Assembly: GCF_000577815.1 (NCBI RefSeq)
Contig: NZ_CBYM010000028.1
Location: 1 to 44,039, forward strand
Direction: 5' to 3'
DNA length: 44,039 nucleotides
Origin: Clostridium saudiense
Lineage (GTDB): Bacteria; Bacillota; Clostridia; Clostridiales; Clostridiaceae
Shown here one piece after another: positions 18,756 through 26,980 of this stretch. A program made the position numbers and the translations under genes. Position 1 is the first letter of the stretch. Each line of letters starts with the position of its first letter. The notes under the pieces were generated by a model. It ran no database searches and was not told the origin of the DNA. It saw nothing but the letters and a program-made list of their open reading frames with translations.

Positions 18756-19478
18756 TTAAGCTTTACTTAATGCATCATTTACTGCATTTATTATTCCTTT
18801 ACTAGTATATGATGCTCCTGAAACTACATCAACACTAGTACTTTGACTTGATATTATTTTACCCGGCATTTCTTCTATTGCTCTGTCACAAATTCCTTGC
18901 GTATCATTATGACTAATAACAGTAATACCTGTTATTACGTCATTAGATATTTGTACACTAACTTGTAGCGTTCCTGCAAATCCTGTTGCTGACCCTGAAT
19001 AAGTACCATCCTTATATTTAGATGTACTTTCCACACTATCATTAGTCGTTGAACTTGACCCTCCACCATTATTGCTTACTTCATCTTTCACTTCTTCAAC
19101 TATAGCATTTCCTGCTTGTGAATTACTTGTACTATTGTTCGTTGTAGTACTTTGTGAAGTTGCTGTATTAGAATTGTTTGTAGCATTACTTGTAGTACTG
19201 TTATCAGTATTATTGTTTGATGATGAACTTTCACTAATAGCTATATTTACTTCCTCTTCATTGTTATCTTCTTCAATTATATTTTCAATACTTTCTTCAG
19301 TATTTTCTATTTCTTCAGCAAGCTCTTCTGTTTCGTTATTCTCAATTTCTTCAATATCTTTTTTTATATCCTCTGCTTTATCCTCATTAGGCTTATTGAA
19401 TAAAAAACTTGCTCCTATTGAAGTTACTATAACACCGCAAGCAGTAGCAGCTAATATTTTATTTTTTTTACTTTTCAT
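18756..19478 (-). CDS. Membrane-anchored FMN-binding domain protein
   Basis: A 240-residue exported protein. An N-terminal hydrophobic segment (about residues 6-24, ILAATACGVIVTSIGASFLF) has no lipobox Cys followed by a mature start, so it probably acts as a membrane anchor or uncleaved signal. An acidic Glu/Asn stretch (about 30-85) and a Ser/Thr/Asn-rich linker (about 85-150) follow. One FMN-binding domain (about 155-240) ends in DVVSGASYTS, the ApbE flavinylation motif in which the residue after GA receives FMN. It is placed directly behind the haem ABC transporter genes (22 bases after the ATPase), so it is in the same Fur-controlled operon. A role in electron delivery to ferric haem or iron at the cell surface is inference. 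The start at 19478 follows AAAGGA. Confidence 0.88.
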   Translation of the reverse strand: MKSKKNKILAATACGVIVTSIGASFLFNKPNEDKAEDIKKDIEEIENNETEELAEEIENTEESIENIIEEDNNEEEVNIAISESSSSNNNTDNSTTSNATNNSNTATSQSTTTNNSTSNSQAGNAIVEEVKDEVSNNGGGSSSTTNDSVESTSKYKDGTYSGSATGFAGTLQVSVQISNDVITGITVISHNDTQGICDRAIEEMPGKIISSQSTSVDVVSGASYTSKGIINAVNDALSKA

Positions 19479-19500
19479 ATTATACATTCCTTTACTCTAA

Positions 19501-20271
19501 TTATAATTTTAATGGTACAAATACCGTTTCTTCTTCCATTTCATTAATGAAACCACCAATTTTATAAACATCATTAAGTAAATTCATATTTATAACCTCA
19601 TTTGCCTTACCACTTGCTATTGCTTGTCCTGACTTCATAACTATAACATTATCACTATATTTTATAGCTTGATTAATATCATGTAATACCATAACAACAG
19701 TTAAGTTACTTTCTTCATTTAACTCTTTAACAAGTTCTAGTATTTCAACTTGATGATAAATATCCAAATATGTTGTAGGCTCATCTAAAAATAAAATTTC
19801 ACTTTTTTGCGCTAATGCCATTGCTATAAAAACTCTTTGTCTTTCTCCACCCGACATACTCATAACAGCTTTGTCTTTTAAACTTTGTAAGCCTGTTCTT
19901 TTTATTGCCCATTCTATTATTTCATCATCACTTTCGTTATTTCCTTGGAAATACTTTTTATGAGGTATTCTGCCATAAGACACCAATTCTTTAACCGTAA
20001 TATCACTAGGAACTGTATTTTGCTGATGAACTGTGGCGATTTCTTTTGCCAAATCTTTTTGCTTTAATGACTTTATAGAATTACCTTTAATGCTTACGTC
20101 TCCAGAAGTAGGCTTATTTAATCCTGCAAATATACTTAACAAGGTAGATTTACCACTACCATTAGGACCTAATATAGTTGTTATTTTTCCTTTTTCTATT
20201 TCAACATTTAACTTAGTAATAAAACTCTTATCTTTATCATAAGAGAAGTATAAATCCTTTGCTTTTATCAT
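19501..20271 (-). CDS. Haem/iron ABC transporter ATP-binding protein
   Basis: A 256-residue ABC ATPase of the FecE/HmuV type. Walker A GPNGSGKST is near residue 36, the signature MSGGERQRVFIAMALA near residue 138, Walker B EILFLDEPTTYLD near residue 158, and the switch His in VMVLHDINQA near residue 193. It energises the partner permease encoded just upstream. Its ATG overlaps the permease stop (TAATG), a sign of translational coupling. The substrate is inferred to be haem from the IsdE-like binding protein and NEAT proteins of the operon. Confidence 0.93.
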   Translation of the reverse strand: MIKAKDLYFSYDKDKSFITKLNVEIEKGKITTILGPNGSGKSTLLSIFAGLNKPTSGDVSIKGNSIKSLKQKDLAKEIATVHQQNTVPSDITVKELVSYGRIPHKKYFQGNNESDDEIIEWAIKRTGLQSLKDKAVMSMSGGERQRVFIAMALAQKSEILFLDEPTTYLDIYHQVEILELVKELNEESNLTVVMVLHDINQAIKYSDNVIVMKSGQAIASGKANEVINMNLLNDVYKIGGFINEMEEETVFVPLKL

Positions 20272-21263
20272 TATTTTAAGTCACTCCTTCTTAAAAGATA
20301 TAAGAAAAATGGTGCTCCAAATATAGCTGTTACTACTCCAACCGGTATTTCATTAGGCCTCATGGCCATTCTTCCAACAGTATCAGCAAATAAGACTAAG
20401 AATCCTCCCACTATTCCGCTACATGGGATTAAATATTTATGGTCTGATCCTATAATTATTCTACAAACATGAGGAACAACTAATCCAACGAAAGATATAA
20501 CCCCTGCAATTGCTGTTGATATACTTGCTAAGAATACTGCTACAGCAGTAACTATTATCATATATAAATCTGAATTAAATCCTAAACTTCTCGCATTCTT
20601 ACTTCCAAGCGCTAATATATTACATATCTTACTTAATAATAATGCTGTAATTATTCCTATAACTGAATAAACTAATAATATCTTTACATTACTCCAATTA
20701 ACTGTAGCCAGGCTTCCCATCATCCATTTTTGAATATTGCTCGCTCCAAGTCCTGCACTAACAGTAATCATTGATGAAAGTCCACTTAATAATGCATTAC
20801 AAGCTGCACCTGCAAGTACAATTCTTATTGGTGATAACCCATTTTTATATGCCATAAAATAAATAATCACACAACATACTAATCCTCCAAAGAACCCAAA
20901 TATAGGTCTTAAGTTAGTTACACTTGGTATAAATACCATAAAGAAAACTGTAACTACACATGCTCCTGAAGATATACCTGTTATATATGGATCTGCTAGT
21001 GGATTCCTTATTACCGATTGTAATAAAACCCCTGCTATTGCTAAATTAGCTCCAACCAATACAGCTATTATTACTCTTGGCATTCTTAAATCTTTGATAA
21101 TTCCTATATTTCCATCTGATTGCCCTGAAAATAATCCACTTATAAGTTCTTTAAATGTTATGTTAACACTACCCAATTTTAATGAAACTAATATTGTTGC
21201 TAATAATACTAATAAGGATATTATTATAAATGATATTTTAAACTTTTTATCTGAAACTCTCAT
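20271..21263 (-). CDS. FecCD family haem/iron ABC transporter permease
   Basis: A 330-residue integral membrane permease with about nine or ten hydrophobic segments. Family landmarks are LRMPRVIIAVLVGANLAIAG near residue 61, NPLADPYITGISSGA near residue 91 and GVISFVGLVVPHVCRI near residue 254, the last forming the ATPase contact region. The length is normal for BtuC/FecCD proteins, which work as homodimers. Its ATG lies two bases after the stop of the binding-protein gene and its stop overlaps the ATPase start. The permease dimer and ATPase import haem delivered by the lipoprotein. Confidence 0.93.
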   Translation of the reverse strand: MRVSDKKFKISFIIISLLVLLATILVSLKLGSVNITFKELISGLFSGQSDGNIGIIKDLRMPRVIIAVLVGANLAIAGVLLQSVIRNPLADPYITGISSGACVVTVFFMVFIPSVTNLRPIFGFFGGLVCCVIIYFMAYKNGLSPIRIVLAGAACNALLSGLSSMITVSAGLGASNIQKWMMGSLATVNWSNVKILLVYSVIGIITALLLSKICNILALGSKNARSLGFNSDLYMIIVTAVAVFLASISTAIAGVISFVGLVVPHVCRIIIGSDHKYLIPCSGIVGGFLVLFADTVGRMAMRPNEIPVGVVTAIFGAPFFLYLLRRSDLK

Positions 21264-21265
21264 AA

Positions 21266-22156
21266 TTATTCTCCAATACCATGAACTATATCACTTAACA
21301 TATCTAATCCTTCAATTACTTTAAGATTTGCGCTCATTCCAAAATATTCACTATCTAAGTAAACTACATTTCCTTCTTTTACAGCATCTATATTTTGCCA
21401 TGCAGAATCAGTTGCCATTTCAGCTTCTAATGCTGCTTTTGTTTCTTCTGGAAGTGCATGTACCATAACTAAAATCTTATCTGGATTAAGCATTGCTAAA
21501 TCTTCTTTATTATAAGTAGTAAATGATGTACTATTATCTTCAATAATATTTTTTCCTCCAACAAGTTCGACTAAGCTTCCAATGTAAGATTTAGATGTTG
21601 CAATCATAGTTGAACCTGGTGCTGCAAATAAAACTAAAACATCTGTATCTTCTAATGATGCCGCCTTTTCTTGAACTTCTAATTCTTTTGCTTGTATTTC
21701 ATTTATCAAAGCTGTTGCTTCATCATCCTTATCAAATCTTTCACCTAAACTAATAATTGCTTCTTTTAATCCATCTAAGCTTTCTAATGAAACAAACTCA
21801 CTTGGAATGTTATTTTCTATAAACAAATTCATATAATCAGAACCTAAAGTATCTACTGATACTACTACTGTTGGATTTAATGATTTAATTATCTCTAAAT
21901 CTGGACTCATTGGATTTCCAATTTCAACAGCTCCCTCAGTACTTTCAGGCAATTCATAAGATGTACTTGGAACCCCTGAAACCTTAACACCTAATGCATC
22001 TAATATTTCTGTTACTGCAACAGATGTTGCTACTACTACCTCTTCACCAGTACCTACTGCTACACTTTTATTTTCACTATTATCAGAACTACAGCTCATA
22101 AAACTTAAAGTCATAACCCCTGCAGCTATCATAGATATAATTCTTTTATATTTCAT
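21266..22156 (-). CDS. IsdE-like haem-binding lipoprotein
   Basis: A 296-residue substrate-binding lipoprotein with signal MKYKRIISMIAAGVMTLSF and lipobox FMSC (Cys about residue 22). The body is a two-lobed TroA/BtuF-type binding domain. IsdE of Staphylococcus aureus binds haem through a Met and a His; here GNPMSPDLEIIKSLNP offers the Met (about residue 83) and VMVHALPE the His (about residue 231) at matching places, which argues for haem rather than a siderophore. It sits between the NEAT protein genes and the permease, the order of the haem relay: wall, membrane, transporter. Confidence 0.88.
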   Translation of the reverse strand: MKYKRIISMIAAGVMTLSFMSCSSDNSENKSVAVGTGEEVVVATSVAVTEILDALGVKVSGVPSTSYELPESTEGAVEIGNPMSPDLEIIKSLNPTVVVSVDTLGSDYMNLFIENNIPSEFVSLESLDGLKEAIISLGERFDKDDEATALINEIQAKELEVQEKAASLEDTDVLVLFAAPGSTMIATSKSYIGSLVELVGGKNIIEDNSTSFTTYNKEDLAMLNPDKILVMVHALPEETKAALEAEMATDSAWQNIDAVKEGNVVYLDSEYFGMSANLKVIEGLDMLSDIVHGIGE

Positions 22157-22197
22157 ATCCTATAACCTTCCTATAAATATTTGATTTGAATAACTCA

Positions 22198-22845
22198 TTA
22201 TTTCTTTTTAGCTTTTACAATTACTACTGCTCCAATTGCAACTACCACAGCTACACCAGCTATAATTAAAATAACATTATTGCTGCTTTTTTCATTATCA
22301 GCTACTACTGCTAAATTTTCTTCTTCTATTTCAACTTCTTCACTTTCATCTTCTGGTACTATTTCCTCAACTTCATCTTCAATTGCTTGTACTAAAGTTA
22401 AAGTTTCCATCTTAGGTATAACCTTAAACTCAACATCTCTTTCCATTGGACCAACGTAAATAATAGCTGCCATATCTGCATCTACTTTATCAACTTCAAC
22501 ATTTAATTTAACAGTTCCCTCTTCACTATTTTCTTCTAATATTTCAACTGGAACTTCTTCTCCATTAACCTTCATTCTATAGTTCTCCATATAATCACTT
22601 CCTGAAAAACCTATAGTATAAATTACATGTTCTTTTGTTACCTCTACACTCATTGATGGTAAAAGATAAGTTCTTGACATAGCCATACCAGTTTCTGATT
22701 CATGATAAACATCATTTTCAATTTCATATATACCACTTGCAATGTCAGTTTCAGTTGCATATACACGTTTACTTCCTATAGTTACGAAAATTCCTAAAGC
22801 CATTACAGCCATTATAATCCCTTTAAATTTATTTAATATTTTCAT
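22198..22845 (-). CDS. Single-NEAT-domain haem-binding membrane protein
   Basis: A 215-residue exported protein: signal peptide (residues 1-30), one NEAT domain (about 35-150), an acidic Glu-rich linker and a C-terminal transmembrane helix followed by KAKKK. There is no LPXTG-like sorting motif, so it is held by the membrane and not by the wall. The NEAT helix region reads YHESETGMAMSRTYL, nearly the same as in domains 3 and 4 of the larger NEAT protein. It probably passes haem from the wall protein to the IsdE-like lipoprotein. The start at 22845 is chosen for AAGGAG nine bases upstream. Confidence 0.88.
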   Translation of the reverse strand: MKILNKFKGIIMAVMALGIFVTIGSKRVYATETDIASGIYEIENDVYHESETGMAMSRTYLLPSMSVEVTKEHVIYTIGFSGSDYMENYRMKVNGEEVPVEILEENSEEGTVKLNVEVDKVDADMAAIIYVGPMERDVEFKVIPKMETLTLVQAIEDEVEEIVPEDESEEVEIEEENLAVVADNEKSSNNVILIIAGVAVVVAIGAVVIVKAKKK

Positions 22846-22879
22846 TTTTCTATTCTCCTTAATCATTAAACCTAAATTA

Positions 22880-22918
22880 GGAGGCAAATAAATAGTGTTA
22901 CTATTTTATTTACCCCCT
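22880..22918 (-). other. Long hairpin between the two NEAT genes
   Basis: On the minus strand GGGGGTAAATAAAATAGT can pair with ACTATTTATTTGCCTCC with one bulge. It lies 32 bases after the stop of the first NEAT gene and before the ribosome binding site of the second. It is not followed by a U-run, so it is more likely an mRNA stabiliser or processing site that sets relative expression than a full terminator. Confidence 0.5.
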
Positions 22919-22949
22919 CATATCATATACCTACTAAAATTAATTTAGA

Positions 22950-24971
22950 TTACTTTCTTTTCTTTACTAAAACAGTTCCTGCAGATGTTAAAATTAAACC
23001 TAAACCTGCAACAGCTCCTGCTCCAATTGGCGCTCCTGTTTGTGGTAATGTATCTACTGTATATTCCTTAATGAATGTTAAAGTATCTTGTAATAATGTA
23101 ACACCAAACTCAACTTCTTTATCCATTGGAACTACATAAGTTTTAACTGTTATACTATCACTTAAGCTTGAAACTGCAAATCTAATATTAGTAGTGTCTC
23201 CACTTGTATTTTTAGTTATAGTTGCCTTTTTACCATTAACATAAATCACATGATTTTGCATAAACTCTGCTCCAGTGAATGTTAAAGTAACATAGTACTT
23301 ACCATCTATTTCTTCAACTTTTGAAGTAGAGTTTAAGTATTTTCTAGCCATTGATCTTCCAGTTTCACTTTCATGAGTTACACTGTTTTGAATAGAGTAT
23401 AATTTACCCTTAGTTACTTTTACTTCATCTTGAGTAGTTGTTGTATTTCCGCTTGTACCATTATTTGTACCATTATTAGTTGTTGAACCACCTGTTGTTC
23501 CTCCAGTAGTTCCTGAATTATCAGTTGTCCCATTTGTAACTAATGTTAATGTATCTTCTAATACGTTAACTCCAAATTGTACATTACTTCCCATCATAGA
23601 AACATAAGCTGATACTTTTATTGAATCTTCTAGACTTCCAACTTGGAATCTTAAACTAACAATTTCACCATTCATTGTTTTAGTTGCATCTACCTTATTT
23701 CCATTAACATATATTGTATGATTATTCATCATTGTTGATCCCATAGGAGTAAATGTTAATGTAACATATTTCTTTCCATTTACATCTTCAACTTTTAATG
23801 TTTCTTCTAATGCCTTTTTAGCCATGCTTAATCCAGTTTCACTTTCATGAGTAACTTCAAGTTTTCCTGTATAAACCTTTGTACCTTGCTCTTCAGTTGT
23901 TCCATTGTTTGAACCACCGTTGTTTGATCCATCATTCCCAGTATCATTTCCAGTGTTCCCTTCACCATTTTCAGGCTTATCTGTGCTTCCACCGTTATTT
24001 TCTGAATCACTTCCTGAATTATTATCATCAACTTTTACTAACGAATTCACATCATTTACTAAATCTATTGATTGTATTTCAGTCATTAAGTTTGGAACAT
24101 ATATATCCATTTCAACTTCAACTTTTGCATCTATTGATGGAACTTCAAACGATACTGATTTATCTTCATTTACAGTAGAAGCAGTTGCAACACCATTAAC
24201 TTTTACATTAGTATTTCTTATAGATGTTAATCCAAGACCTTTGTATCTTAATGTCATAGTAATTTTTCCATCTTTTACAGTAACATCTGTCTTTTCTTCT
24301 ATAAATTGTCTAGCCATACTTTGTTGTGATGTACCAAGTTTATTAACAGCATTATTTAATGTATAATTTCCATCTTCTAAAACCTTTGATTCTTCTCCCC
24401 CAATGTTTCCATTGTCTTCTGAACCATCATTTCCTACATTATCTCCACTATTATCTGGAGTTTCTATGTTCTCTCCACCATTTACTGAATCATCAACTGT
24501 TGGAATTGATGTTATATCATTTACTAAGTAGAAGTTTGTTGTGTGAACCCAAGTTCCCATTGCATATGTTAATTCAATATTAATTTTTGAATCTACTGAT
24601 GGAACTACAAATGTAAATGATCCATCATCATTTTTAATTAATTCTACTGCTTCATCATTTACAGTACCACCATGTACTTCTTGTACAACATTTAAGCCTT
24701 GTTCATTAAATTTCATAGTTACTGTAATTTTATCACCATCAACCTTTATAACTGATTCTCTGTCCATAAACTTATTCATAGTACTTTCGCCAGAACCATC
24801 TATTTTCATTGCAGTATTTGGTACTACATAAGTTCCATTTTCAACTTTTGATGCTGTAACTGCTATTGTATCATCTACCACCGTAGCCCCAACAGCTTGT
24901 ACATTCGCTCCTAATACAGTAGTTGCTACCATTACTGCAGCTAATAATTGACTTATTTTCTTCTTTAACAT
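22950..24971 (-). CDS. Four-NEAT-domain haem-binding surface protein, LPXTG-anchored
   Basis: A 673-residue wall protein. A signal peptide (about 1-30) is followed by four NEAT domains at roughly 40-155, 195-310, 365-485 and 520-635, joined by Gly/Asn/Thr-rich linkers. LPQTG at residue 642, a hydrophobic stretch and KKRK close the protein. Domains 1 and 2 are of one kind (GESTMNKF and SQQSMARQF at the haem-helix place). Domains 3 and 4 are of another, with HESETGLSMAKK and HESETGRSMARK, like the single-NEAT protein. NEAT domains bind haem and take it from haemoglobin. The usual YxxxY haem-ligand motif is not evident near the end of the domains, so another residue may ligate iron. It is the first gene of the operon, behind a Fur box. 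No sortase gene lies in the window. Confidence 0.92.
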   Translation of the reverse strand: MLKKKISQLLAAVMVATTVLGANVQAVGATVVDDTIAVTASKVENGTYVVPNTAMKIDGSGESTMNKFMDRESVIKVDGDKITVTMKFNEQGLNVVQEVHGGTVNDEAVELIKNDDGSFTFVVPSVDSKINIELTYAMGTWVHTTNFYLVNDITSIPTVDDSVNGGENIETPDNSGDNVGNDGSEDNGNIGGEESKVLEDGNYTLNNAVNKLGTSQQSMARQFIEEKTDVTVKDGKITMTLRYKGLGLTSIRNTNVKVNGVATASTVNEDKSVSFEVPSIDAKVEVEMDIYVPNLMTEIQSIDLVNDVNSLVKVDDNNSGSDSENNGGSTDKPENGEGNTGNDTGNDGSNNGGSNNGTTEEQGTKVYTGKLEVTHESETGLSMAKKALEETLKVEDVNGKKYVTLTFTPMGSTMMNNHTIYVNGNKVDATKTMNGEIVSLRFQVGSLEDSIKVSAYVSMMGSNVQFGVNVLEDTLTLVTNGTTDNSGTTGGTTGGSTTNNGTNNGTSGNTTTTQDEVKVTKGKLYSIQNSVTHESETGRSMARKYLNSTSKVEEIDGKYYVTLTFTGAEFMQNHVIYVNGKKATITKNTSGDTTNIRFAVSSLSDSITVKTYVVPMDKEVEFGVTLLQDTLTFIKEYTVDTLPQTGAPIGAGAVAGLGLILTSAGTVLVKKRK

Positions 24972-25029
24972 AAATCTTATCCCCCTAAATTTATTTCAAA
25001 ATTCATTTATCTTCATTGACATATCATAA

Positions 25030-25062
25030 ATTATATCTCATAATAAATGATATTGATTCTCA
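25030..25062 (-). promoter_or_regulatory. Fur box and -10 element of the haem operon
   Basis: TGAGAATCAATATCA (minus strand, 25062-25048) matches the 7-1-7 Fur consensus TGATAAT-N-ATTATCA with one mismatch in each half. A perfect -10 TATAAT lies at 25035-25030, and the -35 position (25058-25053) falls inside the Fur box. Repression by Fur when iron is plentiful is therefore expected. Confidence 0.8.
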
Positions 25063-25185
25063 TTTGCTTATAAAATAATATCATATATTTTACTAAAATG
25101 TTTCAACAATATTTATATATTTTTTAACAATATTTTTATATTTTATAAAATAAAAAGAATTTTTATGGGGAGGATATTAATCTCA

Positions 25186-25914
25186 ATGATTTCAAATATA
25201 TTAACTAGTTTCTTTAATTGCCTTTCTGTTCCTATCTTAGTTTTAAATCATAAATTTGAAACTGTTTTTACTTATAATCATGATTCAGATATTAATAATT
25301 CATTATATATATCAAAAGCTATAGAAAAACTAAAAAATATCGATTGTTCTTCTAATACATTTTCATTAAATATTACTAGTGATATTGCCTTTACTTGCAT
25401 TACATTTAATCATTATGACAATAATAAAATGCATCTATTACTAGGTCCATATACTATTAATGAGGATGCTAATTATTCTGATGCTATTAATACACTTACA
25501 GAAGAATGGTTAAATAACATAATAAAATTGCATTCTTATATAATAGATAATCACATTTGTATTGATAAAACCTCTACAAATAATTCTCCATGTGTAAATC
25601 ATGCTATTAAATATATTGAAAAAAATTATACTACCGAAATTTCAATAGATGATATTTGTAGTGAATTAAATATTAATAAATGTTACTTTTGTAGTGTTTT
25701 TAAGAAAGAAACCGGCTCTACATTTATAAATTATTTAAATAATTATAAAATTGAAAAAAGCAAGGAATTATTAAAAAATCCTAATATCTCCTTGCTTGAT
25801 GTTTCATTATCTGTTGGTTATAATAATCAAAGTTATTTTAGTACAGTGTTTAAAAAAATTACTTCAAAAACTCCGTTAGAATTCAGAGATGAATATTTAA
25901 AAAATAAAAAATAA
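25186..25914 (+). CDS. AraC family transcriptional regulator
   Basis: A 242-residue regulator. The C-terminal AraC DNA-binding domain (about 140-240) has both helix-turn-helix units: ISIDDICSELNINKCYFCSV and SLLDVSLSVGYNNQSYFSTV, with the usual ending TPLEFR. The N-terminal 130 residues do not resemble a sugar cupin; they look like a small ligand domain (ILVLNHKFETVFTYN) of unknown specificity. Three Cys lie in or next to the first helix-turn-helix. It is divergent from the haem operon, so it may regulate that operon or respond to haem; this is inference from position. The start at 25186 follows GGGGAGG with a rather long 12-base gap; an ATG at 25165 overlaps that site. Confidence 0.85.
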   Translation: MISNILTSFFNCLSVPILVLNHKFETVFTYNHDSDINNSLYISKAIEKLKNIDCSSNTFSLNITSDIAFTCITFNHYDNNKMHLLLGPYTINEDANYSDAINTLTEEWLNNIIKLHSYIIDNHICIDKTSTNNSPCVNHAIKYIEKNYTTEISIDDICSELNINKCYFCSVFKKETGSTFINYLNNYKIEKSKELLKNPNISLLDVSLSVGYNNQSYFSTVFKKITSKTPLEFRDEYLKNKK

Positions 25915-25928
25915 AAAATAAAAAAAAA

Positions 25929-25972
25929 TTAACTACCTCCTAATTTACTGTATAGGAAGTAGTTAATTTTTT
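25929..25972. terminator. Bidirectional terminator
   Basis: Arms TTAACTACCTCCTA (25929-25942) and TAGGAAGTAGTTAA (25953-25966) with one mismatch, flanked by A8 on the left and T6 on the right. It separates the AraC gene from the convergent CPBP protease gene. Confidence 0.85.
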
Positions 25973-25983
25973 AGTTTTTACTT

Positions 25984-26928
25984 TTATTTCAAATCTATTA
26001 TTTCCTTAATTTTAATCCCCATAAAATTATCTATGTTTTCATCTTTATAATACCAGTATACAAATCCAAAAGTTAAACAAATGATAATTGTAACCATTAA
26101 TCCACCTTCCGGTCCAAAAGCACCACCATTTATTATATTATCACTAACATTTTTAATTTTATATAATCCTTGAACATCATTTCCACTTACTCCAAATCCC
26201 CAAATATATCCTTGAAAATAATTCCAAGTTATATGATATCCTATTGGCATCCAGATATTTTTAGATTTCATAAACATATAAGCAAACAATAAACCAACTA
26301 AAAACAAATTAATAAATGCCAAAACACTAATTCCATTATTAGCTAAATGCAACATTGCAAATATCAATGCAGGACCCACTAATACAACCCACTTACTCCT
26401 TGTTTGCTTTAATACACTCATTATATATCCTCTAGATAATATCTCCTCACCAAAACCTACAAAAACAAATGAAATTAACCCATAAATTAATGATAAACTT
26501 ATATTGGGTTTGTTTATCGGATTTACAAATTCAACATTACCGAAACATATAATTCCTACTGCAACTATACTAATAGTGATAGCACCAACCCCTAAACCTA
26601 CTAAAAATTCATTCCTACCTCTTTTAATAGATGTTACTCCCATTTCTCTTATTTTCTTTTTATCAAGCCATTTCCACACTATAATACATGAAATTATACT
26701 AACACAATTACTTAATACTACAGAAACTAAGAATATTAATTCACTATTTATTATAGAATCTATATTTCCTGTTAATAAATATTCTGTATTACCTGTAACA
26801 CTTCCTATTATCGCCAAAACAATACCTAGAATTATCGATACAATAAAAGATAACCCATATGTTAATAGAAATACCAATAATATCTTCCAACCACTTCTTA
26901 TCTCATTACTCTTATTCTTAAATAGCAT
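25984..26928 (-). CDS. CPBP family intramembrane metalloprotease
   Basis: A 314-residue membrane protein with about eight hydrophobic segments. The three CPBP (CAAX protease and bacteriocin-processing) motifs are present: GEEILSRGY (EExxxR, about residue 184), FAMLH (about residue 214) and HITWN (about residue 256). These supply the two Glu and two His of the metal site. Such proteins cleave or protect against membrane peptides in bacteria; the substrate is unknown here, and no bacteriocin gene is adjacent. The start is set at 26928, five codons before IRSGWKILL, because GGGGG lies seven bases upstream. It follows the HAD gene by 52 bases on the same strand and is probably cotranscribed. Confidence 0.85.
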   Translation of the reverse strand: MLFKNKSNEIRSGWKILLVFLLTYGLSFIVSIILGIVLAIIGSVTGNTEYLLTGNIDSIINSELIFLVSVVLSNCVSIISCIIVWKWLDKKKIREMGVTSIKRGRNEFLVGLGVGAITISIVAVGIICFGNVEFVNPINKPNISLSLIYGLISFVFVGFGEEILSRGYIMSVLKQTRSKWVVLVGPALIFAMLHLANNGISVLAFINLFLVGLLFAYMFMKSKNIWMPIGYHITWNYFQGYIWGFGVSGNDVQGLYKIKNVSDNIINGGAFGPEGGLMVTIIICLTFGFVYWYYKDENIDNFMGIKIKEIIDLK

Positions 26929-26980
26929 ATTAATTCCCCCTTTTTTATAATTATATAAAAATATTGCCTTATTATAAGTA

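Noticed and set aside
19072..19500. Open plus-strand frame opposite the FMN-binding protein linker
   Set aside because: Composition mirrors the Glu/Asn/Ser/Thr linker of the real gene; no start signals.
21266..22156. Siderophore- or B12-binding role for the lipoprotein
   Set aside because: The Met and His at IsdE-like haem ligand positions and the flanking NEAT genes favour haem.
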